Assembly (NCBI GenBank): GCA_003117195.1
Contig: BDSI01000014.1
Coordinates: forward strand, 558,001-622,000
Reading direction: 5' to 3'
DNA from: Eudorina sp. 2006-703-Eu-15
Taxonomy: Eukaryota > Chlorophyta > Chlorophyceae > Chlamydomonadales > Volvocaceae
DNA: 64,000 nt
Shown here piece after piece: positions 21,871 to 44,559 of this stretch; within the stretch, counting starts at the first letter, position 1, and every line of letters starts with the position of its first letter. Both the position numbers and the translations under genes were made by a program. The notes below the pieces were generated by a model. It was given only the letters and a program-made list of their open reading frames with translations, had not been told where the DNA came from and made no database searches.

Positions 21871-23982
21871 TTACGCTGGCGACATTGGATGGCCCGCAGA
21901 CCACGTTGGAGCTGGAGTCACCAGGGGTGGCAGCGATGGAACCGACGACATTGGCGCATGTGCCAGCGACGGCCATGTAGCAGACGTCGGTCCGGCTGCC
22001 TGCGGCGTTGCCGCCCCGGTTGCGGAGCTCTCAGCGGCGGAGGGCAGCGCCGCAGGCGCAAGCGACGGCCAGGTTGCCGGCGGAGGCGCAATCGGCGGCG
22101 GAGGCGCCGCCGCCGCCGCGGATGTGGAGACGGAGCTCTGTGCGAGGGCCGGCAGCGCCGCAGGCGCCAGCGGCGGCCAGGATACTAGCGGGCGCGCAGC
22201 TGACGGCGGCGCCTCCGCCGCCGCAGGTGTGGAGGTGGAGCCCTGACCAAGGGGCGGCAGCGCCGTAGGCGCCAGCGGCGGCCAAGTTACCGGCGGGCGT
22301 GCAGCTGGCGGCGGCACCTCCGCCGCCGCGGGAACGGGGTTGGAGCCCTGACCAAGGGGCGGCAGCGCCGCAGAAGGCGCCAGTGACGGCCACGTTACCG
22401 GCGGACGTGCAGCTGGCGGCGGCGCCGCAGCCGCAACGCTGGAAGCCGTATCCGGTGCAACCAACGGCGGCGGTGGTGGTGCCGTCGACGACGATTGCAC
22501 CAAGTGCGGCAACGGCGCGGGTTCCTGGACCATGTGGATACCTGGCGACCACGCGGCTTCCGTTGACGGCGGCGGCGGCGGCGGCGGCGGCGCGGCTATG
22601 GTCGCAGTCGCTGACGGCACGGCATCCACGTTCGCAGCGGCCATGGGCGCCACGGCGGCGGCGGCGGCGGCGGCGGTGGCGCCACCACGCTGCGATGGCG
22701 TCTGTCGTATCCCGGCGGAATCGAAGCGCCTGCTGACGTGCGGTGAGACCTGGCGGCGCCGTCGCATTCGCCGTACTTTGACGCTCACCTTGACGGTTGC
22801 CGCAACCAACATGATCACGCCGATGGCCCCAACGGTGCATCCAACTACCAACGCCACGTGGCCGTTGTGCCCGCTGCCACCGCCGCCGCCGCCGCCACCG
22901 CCGCCACCGCCGCCGCCGCCGCTCCCAGCGCTGCCGTCGGCGCCGCTTTGCGTCGTCGAGGAGTTGCCGCTCGAAGACATCATGGCGGTCAACGCAGACG
23001 AGTCAACGGTCGCCGACTGCACGGCAGAACGGAGATTCGCTCCCGTGAAATTATTCTCAAATGCCGTGGTGAGTGCCTGTACGGCAGCGAAGTCACCAGA
23101 CGCGGCCGCCTCCGCCAGCGCCGCGAGCGCCGACGCCATCGACGTCTGCTGTACGGAGGCGATCTGTGCGGCGCTCTGAAACACGACAGCGGGGTCCAGG
23201 GTTGAGCCCGCCGCCGCCGCCGCGACCACTTGTTGGTCTAGCTGAGTCAGCATCGCCGAGCTCTGAGCTGCCGTGGCTGCCACGCTGTCCACCAATTGCG
23301 CCATCTGGTAGGGGGTTGCGGTTGCGGGGTCGACCATACACGATGGAGTTATGGGAATACGGTAATTTAGAGGCTAACAGAACAGATCCCAGGCCGCGGG
23401 GCCACGAAAAAAAGTCAGGATGTGTGGGGGTTTAAAGCAAGGCACGGGCCGTCAGGAAAATGGCCCTCAAGAAAAGAGCCGTCAAGAAAAGGGCTCTCAA
23501 TCCTGCTCAACCTCACAATCGATATGGCCCTTCGCGGCCCGGGAGGAGCGGGCCCCAGCAGGGCCCTCGGCATCCTGGATCCCCAAATCCAAGCCGGTGA
23601 TTCTGTACCGCGCAGCAACCCTTTCGAGGAGGAAACAAATCCAAAAACCTAGAGTCAGTGCTTCCAAGGATCGCCTGCCCGAGCCGCAGCCGCACGCGGT
23701 GCGGGTGCGGGTGCGGTACCTGCGATGGCGTGAGCGATTGAAGCCGGCGCCCGAGGCGGCCGAAGAGGCGGCGCCGACGACCACCGGATGCTGTGGCGGC
23801 GGCGCCGGCGGCGGCGGCGGCGGAGGAGGAGGAGCCGACCTGCTGCCAGTAGTAGCTCCCAAGGAGGTCGCTCAGGTACTCCGACTCCGCCAGTTGTACG
23901 ATACCGGCCTGCAGGTCACGCGCCAGTACGGCAACAAGGTCCTGCGCCACCGTATCCGTCGGGTGGCTGCTGCCCAGGAGCC
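21871..23982 (-). CDS. Single-pass membrane protein with proline-rich repeat tail (5' end missing)
   Basis: Function unknown. Two exons are visible: 23982-23720 and 23373-21871 (500 codons plus stop), joined by CAG/GTACCG and GTTAG in matching phase. The first exon has no start codon and begins mid-codon, so at least one upstream exon is missing. The N-terminal part is mostly helical (LARDLQAGIVQLAES, then QLVDSVAATAAQSSAML) and Ala/Ser-rich, ending in a glycine run. One hydrophobic segment follows (ALVVGCTVGAIGVIMLVAAT), then a strongly basic stop-transfer KVRRMRRRR. The rest is a cytoplasmic tail with five degenerate ~35-residue repeats around PPVTWPxLAPxALPPL. The order (ectodomain, one helix, basic stop, low-complexity tail) resembles the protein at 58018-61603. 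It could be a cell-surface sensor or matrix anchor; neither is proven. Confidence 0.6.
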
Positions 23983-24256
23983 CTGGGGGATATTGTGTGG
24001 GAGTACGACACCGGGGTTGGTGTGTAGGGTTCGTGCTCCCGTATCACACGGGGTCACGACCATGGTGGTCATGGTGGTCATGGGGACTTAAAAGGCAGGT
24101 AGTGAGGGAGCTGGATGCTGGAATGCCGATGATCAAACGGAAGAGGAGAAGCCGTGGGTGGATCTGCCACTGCGAGGGGGACGGTTGCGTAGCACCCGGC
24201 CGCCCACATACCCGGCCGCTGATCATCATGAACCGACCGATACACCGACTCAATTG

Positions 24257-24339
24257 CTCACCCATCCACCCACCCATCCACCCACCCATCCACCCACCCA
24301 CCCACCCACCCACCCACCCACCCACCCACCCACCCACCA
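24257..24339. repeat. (CCAC)n microsatellite
   Basis: CCATCCAC then uninterrupted CCAC tetranucleotides. Confidence 0.95.
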
Positions 24340-26575
24340 TCACGCGGTGCCTGGTTGGCGCGTAAGCACTTCGAGCTCAAATGTGCGTATGATCATGTGT
24401 GCACGGCGGACGGATGTATGCATGACACCGTCGCGAGCGATTGGATGGTCAGTGGGAATCTGACGAGCTGGAGTAAGCGCATGAACTCATCTATCGCCCG
24501 TCGTCAAGTTGCCCGGCCTCAAGTACGCAGCGAACTGGAGCGAGGTCGGTCGGCATTGCATTGGCACGGACCCCTTACCTCATGAAAGCGGCATATGGAG
24601 AGATGCCCGCCGGGTGGCCGGCTGGCCCCCGCACCTATTTCGCCGGCGGTTCCCTCGTCCACCCAGTCAGAGATAAATAGATAGATGCGAACGTACGTAC
24701 GTACGTACGGCCCATCCAGCTGTCTCATGTGACGCCAGCGCCCTCAATGCACAGACGCCAGCTGATCCGCCGGCGGGCACATGCAAGGCACGCCCAACCA
24801 TGCAGCTGCCTTCCACACAGCAGCCCTGTCTACACGATGGATGAGAGGATGCATGGGGCGATCGATGCCCTGCGACTGGTCGATCGTCATCGCAGGCAAG
24901 GCAAATCCAAGCCCCAGCCCAGCCGGTGAGAACACGCACGCTCGCTCCGCAACCTTAATTCTTTCGTACGTTGACCCGCCCTCCAAATCAACGCTGCGAA
25001 GGCGCGCGGGGTTGCTCGCGCGCTGCTGCCACCTGGAAACGAACGAACGCTGGGCGGTTGCTCAACCGCCAATCAACCAACCAACCAATTGGCAAGGGAA
25101 AACCAACATCGTCCCCATGCACGCCCATTATACCTCATCGTCCATGCATGCCCCCGCGCGCAGGCTAAGCGCTTGATGAAAGAATCTCAAAAGAAACATT
25201 GTTCGGCGAGGAGTCCAAGTGTCAAGATGGCACACCGCATCATCATAATAATCAAACCCAGCAGCCATTAGCGGCATCCGCATAGCACACACGCCCCCCC
25301 TCGGTCGATGCCCGGGACCCGGCTATCTAGCAACGCTTTCAGAAATCCAAAGACATTCATTCCCAACAACCAATGCATGTCGCGCCAAGTATCGGCATTC
25401 ATTCATTCGCCGAGCCCATCCAATCCGCCGCGAGTTCGAACACCCGGCGGGGAGCGGCGTCAGCATACATGCATGGCATATCAACGATGACAGACCTCTA
25501 CTTCTCTCTCCTCATCAACGTATCACCATCGGGATCGAGTGCGCGCCTGCCGCCGCCGCGTGCAGCAGCAGGCCACACATACAAAGGCGCGTGCGCTTCT
25601 GGGCAGCAGTCTCGGCTCGGAGCCCAGCGTAATTACATACGCTGCCTTTGTTGTTGACCTCCCTCCCTCACGTCTGGTTGGCGCACGCTCCAATACGTGC
25701 GCAGTGCGCGTGTGAACGCGCCGCGCGCCGTGCTGAAAATGACGCGCGTCATTTGCTGTCCGCCGCTGCTGCGGACAGCAGTACGCAAGCAGAATGTAAC
25801 TCCAGACCCGAACATCTTCTCATGCCACTGCACGCTCCACTGCACGCTCTCCAGGCAAAGCACGACTGCCTGGACCGCCTGGACCCCGCCGGGTGGCTGC
25901 GGGCTCTGGCTGTCCGGCTGTCGGGCCATCCAGCTCAGTAGTCGACACGAACCACGTGGACACACACGCATACAGCAGCACGCGAAAACTGCGCGATGGC
26001 GACGTCATCCCGGCGGTGCTGCGTTGGTGCGTGCGTGCGTGCGGGCGGGCGTGTTGCTGCTTGCGTGCGTGAGGAACAAAGAAAGATCGATTATTCTGAA
26101 GCAAGGAAGGATGGATTGGATCGACGCAGCCCCGAACAGATAGAGCCACGAGTGTGCCGTACACCGCTTGCCATGTGCAGCAGCGTGCGTGCGTGCGAAG
26201 GTAGCCCGCGAGGTGCCTGCCGCCTAATAGCCAAACCAGACCAGAGCAAACAGGACATGCCAAACGGGACAACAGGCATGACTTAGAGGAGGAGGCGGAC
26301 ATACAGCAGAACGGCGGGAAGCGCATTATTATTCCTGCCTCGACTACCCATGTACCCAGTCCGCCAGCAGTTTCATGCAGCTGCGCGCCCCTAGCCATGC
26401 ATGGGCAGGGCGGGGTTACCCGAAGGCATGATGAATCCTACTGCTGCTCTGCATTATTAAGCCCGCCATTGCCAGGCGTGCTGCCCCGCAGAATAGCGGC
26501 CATCCACGTCAGCAGTCACCACCACCAGTAGGAAGTGCCCCGCTTCGTGAATGTGATCATCATCCTAATAATAAT

Positions 26576-26931
26576 AACCACCACCACCACCACCACCACC
26601 ACCACCACCACCACCACCACCACCACCACCACCACCACCACCACACCACCACCACCACCACCACCACCACCACCACCACCACCACCACCACCACCACCAC
26701 CACCACCACCACCACCACCACCACCACCACCACCACCACCACCACCACCACCACCACCACCACCACCACCACCACCACCACCACCACCACCACCACCACC
26801 ACCACCACCACCACCACCACCACCACCACCACACCACCACCACCACCACCACCACCACCACCACCACCACCACCACCACCACCACCAAAAACATGCATCG
26901 CCACCACCACCACCACCACCACCACCACCAT
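26576..26931. repeat. (ACC)n trinucleotide array
   Basis: About 310 bp of ACC with two single-unit slips (near 26641 and 26832), then after a short AAAACATGC break a second ~30-bp ACC run. It reads as poly-His, poly-Thr or poly-Pro on the plus strand and poly-Gly, poly-Val or poly-Trp on the minus strand, so none of those ORFs is real. Confidence 0.97.
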
Positions 26932-27226
26932 ACATCGTCATCATGCCGCCACCCACCCGCCGCATGTCCCCAGGTACACACCCACACGCAAAAACCTGAT
27001 GACCACCCCTCGCACTGCATCCACCGGTGCCTTGCTTCTACTTTTTCTTTCCATTACCCAAGCAACCGACAACCGCCACCAATTACCCGACATGCCGCCG
27101 TACACCCACTCGGACGACACGCAACGCCCGCGCTACACACGCACCCATGCTACGTAGCTCACACCGAACGCAGATGAGGCGCCTACGAGCTATCTGGGCC
27201 CGTTGGAACACCCGGGCGGGTGGGAA

Positions 27227-27256
27227 TCGGGTCCACCTCGTAACTGTTACTACTAC
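27227..27256 (+). repeat. TCGGGTCCACC dispersed repeat, copy 2
   Basis: TCGGGTCCACCTCGTAACTG then TTACTACTAC, followed by a short CA-rich stretch. Confidence 0.5.
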
Positions 27257-27918
27257 ACACCCCCACACATGTACCAGAAACAGTGAGCTGCCGCGACTCA
27301 CTGACATCAATTCGATATGCACGGGGCCCGCCCCATCCAAAGGTCCGGCCGACAAAAAATAACAGAGGCCAAGGTAGGTACAACAATCCTCCGGTTGCTC
27401 CGGTGGTCACGGTGCTAACCAACTAAACCAACGCCCACGCCAACGGTGAGCGAACAAGCGTCCTGCTAGCTGCCCGCGCGCCCAACGAACGAAGGGAATT
27501 CGGGCAGTCGACGTACGTGCCCAGGAAGCATTTATCGCCAACTGCTTGATTGATCGCCCTCGGCTCCGCCCACAGGTGACTCACAGCCCCGAGCGCGAGG
27601 CAACTACGTACGTACGGGCCATCAATGGCAGCCCCGGGCTGAGTAGGCTGAGGCTGCCGCCGATCGATGACCCGCGGGCGGGCCCACTACTACAACATAC
27701 TTAACATCTGAACCCCAACACGACTTCGACTAACATACATACATACACCGTCACAGCGCAGCACAACGAACTACATGAACAAGCCGGCGAGCACTTCCTC
27801 AACCACTCTTCAACCACATACAACCATTTCATACGGGGGTCGTTGGTCCGGTCAGTCAAGGACGGACGAACCCATGCATCGCCAGCTAGGTACAAACCAA
27901 CCAACCCGGATTCACTCA

Positions 27919-39552
<11,634 letters not shown>

Positions 39553-40436
39553 GCTGAGAGCGCTGTGGCCTCTGCCGTGACAAGTGTGGCCTCAGGACAC
39601 GCGGGTTTCGAACGCGATCATGAAACGGTAGAAAACTTCATTCTTTGAGTATCTGTCCCAGAAACCTGACATCAGCATGCAAGCGAGCAAGTCTGGGACA
39701 TGTTCCGTGGCACTTATGGTCAAGGTACTCCGGGCGTTTCTGGACCGAGGGTGTTAAGATCCGTTGACTATGCAGAAACAGAAATTTACTGACTGCAGAG
39801 ATTGCCCTTTACGTAATTTTGATACGTTCTGATCCTAACCTGGCAGTTAGGGAACGGATGGCTATGGAGCAGGTTTCTCCTCTGTTTCCTGACTTATCAA
39901 GGCATTAAAACTTCACACATGCAGTCAGGACAGGATCGAAACTAAATGGAGGTACCAGTGACAGCTGATTACTTTCGTACAAAATTTACGTTGTTTCATT
40001 TGGTAGCAAGCACAAGAATCTTTGTCATAAAAATATTTTATCCATATTATTGATATTTATTGATGTTTTTTCAGGAATAGAAAACAGATTGACGCTCGTG
40101 TGTTACGCGTTCGCTACGACGCTACCCGTACGTCAAATTTGCTTGCCCCCATTTGAGCCCACGAGCAGTTAGATTTAGGAGATATTTTATCTTGATACAT
40201 TTATTAATGGAACAGTGGAACATGAAAAGCTATGCCCAACTTACCAGTCGGCAGTTGGTCACGTCCCGTTCGGCCATCTTAGATCGACAACGGGTGCCGT
40301 CTGGAGAAACGGAGGGAAAAACAGCAAGGGCACCCTGCCTATCAATCAAATTATACCGTGTATATCTATTGAGATGCGAAACCGTGCGCAGGTTATGCGC
40401 GTCCACCGAACCGCACTGGGCCAGCCCTGGACTGCC

Positions 40437-40516
40437 GGGGCTTGCCCTGGTATATACCGTTGATCCCTTTTCGGGATCCGCTGTAACGTTCATTCATTCA
40501 TTCATTCATTCATTCA
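40437..40516 (+). mobile_element. Retroposon-like 3' tail, copy 2
   Basis: GGGGCTTGCCCTGGTATATA, CCGTTGATCCC, GGGATCCGCTGTAACG, then TTCATTCATTCATTCATTCA. It matches 57158-57220 closely and 20523-20592 more loosely. Sequence upstream of the shared ~60 bp does not match, as with 5'-truncated copies or different bodies. Confidence 0.6.
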
Positions 40517-41980
40517 TGTCGTAAATGGTCGCAAACGCGCCCAAAAGGCCTTTTCATATCCTCATGCAACATCTTTGCCGGTATGTGAACACGTCCCGTC
40601 TTTTATGCACGCCTGTGCTACCTGCAGACGCATGCGCGCATATGTTCCCGCAGCTCCAAAGCACTTCCTACGTCGCGTCGTACGTGTTGCGTCGGAACAG
40701 CCGTTACGAGCGTTTCATGGCTACGCCTCCTCAGTCGTCGCTGGTTGTATTCGTTCGAGTACAGTACCGGTACGTACTGCTGCTGCATGTGCGTGTGCAT
40801 GACACTCCACCGCGCATGATAATCATACCGGATCGATTCCTCGAATTCGATATTGTTTGAGGCAGCGAACTGCTGCCAAGCCATGGATGGCCTTCATGTA
40901 TGGTCCATGGGCGGGCGGGCGTACGTACTACACACCCACGGAGATCAGGGAAACAAAGCCTTCCCCTACGCGAATAAGACCATACATATATACATGCATA
41001 CGTTTGCCGTCAAACCACTATGCATGCCCTTTACTCAGGCATGCATCCGTGCGGGCCTCCCAGTGCCCCATTACCGCCGAGCGACCCGTTCTGGCCTTGT
41101 CATGCACATGTATAGCCCCACTGCGTGCAGCCGCAACCAACACAGTTTATACGCACGGCAGCTCATGCATCCATTTACCGCCAGCACGCCGGACAGCAGG
41201 CTGCTTCGTATGTCATGTGCACGGAACGACATGACCGTTTGGACGACGCGCTGATCAACCAACCGCTGCGCCATGACTTGGCACGAAGGTCAACGGTTCA
41301 CGACACGTACTCATCATCTGCTGCGTGGAATGAGCGAGGGACCATACATATATTTACATATATATGTCCTCTGTGTTGGCCCAAACCGCGCGCCAACCGC
41401 CAATCAACGTTGCGTGCCTGTTTTCCGCCGTTGCGTGCTGTCATCGATCGTTCATTCCATCCCCTCAAAATAAATAAGGGCTGGCTCAACAACCAACCGA
41501 CATGTCGTTCAACCGAGCTCGCTAGATACGTATGTAGCCATCGAGCGGCGAATGAACCAGACACATATCCTGCTGAAGAGACGCCGCGCCGGTCTGTCGG
41601 TCGCTTCAGGGGCCGTGTGTAACTCGTGCGCACAGCAAGTGAAAACGAAAAATCAAGCCCATCAAGCCCACGCAACCATAAAGATTCATTCGCCCATTCG
41701 TTCATCTCTTCGATGACGGACCCAGCCGATCTCGCACGCCATTCCTGGCTGCGTACGGAGTTCAAAGGACTGTCCATGAACCCCACCCTTTGGGGCGAAA
41801 ACAGAACAAATATAAAAAACGATATATTTAATACGTACGACTCACTCGTACCCGACTGATGATCAGTGTCGCTGCTGGCAGCAGGAACTGACGCTGCCCA
41901 TCCACTGCCGTCGCAGTATGTAGTGCCGTCGTCCCAGTACGTATGCAGCAGTGATCATGTCATTCGCCAATGGGCGGCAG

Positions 41981-42045
<65 letters not shown>
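41981..42045. repeat. (CAT)n microsatellite
   Basis: About 21 uninterrupted ATC triplets. Confidence 0.97.
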
Positions 42046-43117
42046 TAGCGATGGACATCTACCCTACCCTACATTTATACACACCTACCGCTGGACTTGG
42101 AAGCAAGTCAAAATACATAGAACCAACCAGCGCGCCTATCTATGAATCCCCACCATGCATCGCTCTCCATCGATCCAGCCGCCACCGACGACGCAGTCAA
42201 CCACGCACGCAACGAACTGCGTTCAGTCAGACTACGCAAACGAAGGCGCTACAATCAGTACATATCTGCTGTGTATGAATGTATTAAACGCATCGATGCT
42301 ATTCAATAAAGCAGCGTCTGGCGGGGTTGTACGGCTGCTGGCTGGCGGGGTTGTACGGCTGCAGGCTTGCTGGTGCATCTATCTTCACCCAGCAGCAGCA
42401 GTAGTAGTGACACGCATGCACGCGCCAATCTGCTGCTGCCCTGCCTGCGCTACATACATAGCCCCGCTCGCACATATAGCAGTACGTACGTATGTATGCA
42501 TGTACCCACCACCAGCAAGGTCACTCGATGCATCGCCAGCAACAATTGTCCCATACCCGTCGCCCGATAGGCATTGATGATGTGATTGAATGGCGGACGA
42601 TCTATCTCCATATTCCTCCAAAACGAACGAATCCAGCGAGCCCCGTGCGCTTGCCTGCTTGGTGCGTGTATGTCGCCCGCACGCAGTCCATTTGTTGCAA
42701 TGTTTGGAAGCACAGTATCCGACATCCTCCTGAGCGCAGGACTCCGTCCGTCCTGCCGTACGTAAGCATGTCCCACATGTCAACCCCCCCCCCCCACACA
42801 CACACACACACACAAGCTCGCCACCTGCTCACAAGGGGACAACCGCCCAAGCGCAATCGTGCGCAGCTGCGTGCCTACCTAGCTTGCGTGAACAAGCAAG
42901 TCATTACGTACTGGGCGTGCCCCGCCCCGCAGTCAAGCGACACGCAACCTGCCAGCCATGCCACGCACAATATAATGCACATGCAGGCACTCCTCTCCAA
43001 CTAATAATGTCACCGCTCCTGCCTGCGCAAATCCAATCAATGTGCACCAGCAGGATGTGGTGCGTGCATTACGCAGTGCGTGCATGGATGTCAAACCCGA
43101 GCGACGGAAGCATTACT

Positions 43118-43122
43118 TTACA
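43118..43122 (-). terminator. Probable TGTAA polyadenylation signal of GC-B
   Basis: TGTAA on the minus strand about 207 nt after the GC-B stop, a usual distance for volvocine genes. Confidence 0.45.
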
Positions 43123-43328
43123 AAATTTCTGCCAAATGAAAGCGTGCATGTGCACCTAAAAATGCGTGCACCAAAAGCGCGAACGTGCCAAGTGCGTACC
43201 AAGTACGTATGCAACGCTGGGCTACAAGTACAAGCAAGTCCCTACAATCAATAAACCCTACACAGCATCTCGAGAAGCCTTTGGCCGCGCCGTGTTACGA
43301 AGTACCGCGGACCGATCTGCATGCGTCG

Positions 43329-44483
43329 TCACGAGCGACTTGCTGCTCCTGCTGCTGCTGCTAGCTGTCCGGATGATGATGATGGTGATGATGATCGTCC
43401 AACGTGGTGCCCGTTAGTTGCTGCAGCGACTGCTGCTGCTGCGGCGGCGGCGGCGGCCATGGCCGCCACGTCGCTCCGCCGCCGACCACGCACCGCCGAC
43501 GACGACGTCGTGATGACGTGATGATGACGCATATGCTGCTTGGGCATCAATAGCTCCACCAGTCGCATCAGGCTCACGTCCTCGGAATGGCGGCTGCTGC
43601 TGCAGCCAAGCGACGACGACCCGTGCGGCGGGTGAACCAGCAGCAGGCTCTCGCCGCCCGCACGGCTTGGCTCCGTGCTGCTGACGATGAGGGCGCCCGC
43701 CGCCGCCGCCGCCGCAGTGTCGACCACCCTCATCCGGGTGCTGTCATCATCGCGCTGATGATGAAAGGGGCAGCCGCCGGCGCTGCTGTCGCCGTCGCCG
43801 CCGCCGCCACTGTCCTCACTGTGCAGCAGCCTCAAGGAGGCAGGAAGCGACGATGTGGAACCGCCGCCGCCGCCGCCACCGCCGACGCTGCGGCAGCGGC
43901 AGCGGGTTGCGGTTGCGAGGGGCGGCCGCCGACAGCGATGGTGCTGCGACCCCAGCAGGGCGCGGAGGTGCGAGCGCCGCTGCCGTCCAACCCTCTCCGG
44001 ACCGCTACTACTGCCCCGGACGGTGCCACCGCCGCCGCTGTGGCCGCAGCTAGAGGAACGGCACGCGGCCAGGCCGCGGCAGAGCATCAGGACTTGGTGG
44101 GATTCGGACTCGGGCGGCGCCCAGATGTAGGTGTCCATGGGACCCTTGCCCTTCACCTGCGAAGGCCGCATACATACATGGCACGTTTTACAGCTTCACA
44201 CGCTTGACACCTACCTGCTGTATGCGTCATCACGCACCACGCCGCACTCGCTCGCTTTCATATTCTACAGAAACATTTTCTTTATTCATGCATCCGTATG
44301 TACCTCGATTCCCCCGGTGGGCACCCAGGCCTCGTTGATCAGCAGGTTGCGCGCTGCCTCCGACGCGTGGATACATCCGGGCACGCCAGTAGATTCCATT
44401 CTGGAGGCCCTGCAACGAAGTGACGACCACACGAGATGGCGCGGTGGAGGCACCAGCACCAGCACCAGCACCAGCTGATGGGG

Positions 44484-44559
<76 letters not shown>

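Larger units (their letters stand above)
23983..27918. other. Intergenic region, microsatellite-rich, no gene recognised
   Basis: It should contain the missing 5' end of the proline-rich membrane protein and the 3' end of GC-A, but no exon could be anchored. It holds (CCAC)n at 24257-24339, a GTAC run near 24697-24710, the large (ACC)n array at 26576-26931 and a TCGGGTCCACC repeat. ORFs through the arrays are artefacts. Confidence 0.55.
39553..43328. other. Intergenic region between GC-A and GC-B
   Basis: Holds the GC-A promoter (right of 39552) and the GC-B 3' flank. 39600-40150 is markedly AT-rich with no ORF. Further right are a retroposon-like tail (40437-40516), a (CAT)n array, and many GTAC/TACGTA palindromes. 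No domain-bearing ORF was found. Confidence 0.6.

Noticed and set aside
26516..27020. Overlapping ORFs of 120-150 codons on both strands (poly-Thr/Pro/His and poly-Gly/Val/Trp)
   Set aside because: They are translations of the (ACC)n array in all frames; none has non-repeat flanking sequence that looks coding.
40525..40860. 111-codon plus-strand ORF
   Set aside because: No domain, no splice partner, lies among repeats and GTAC-rich palindromes; treated as chance.
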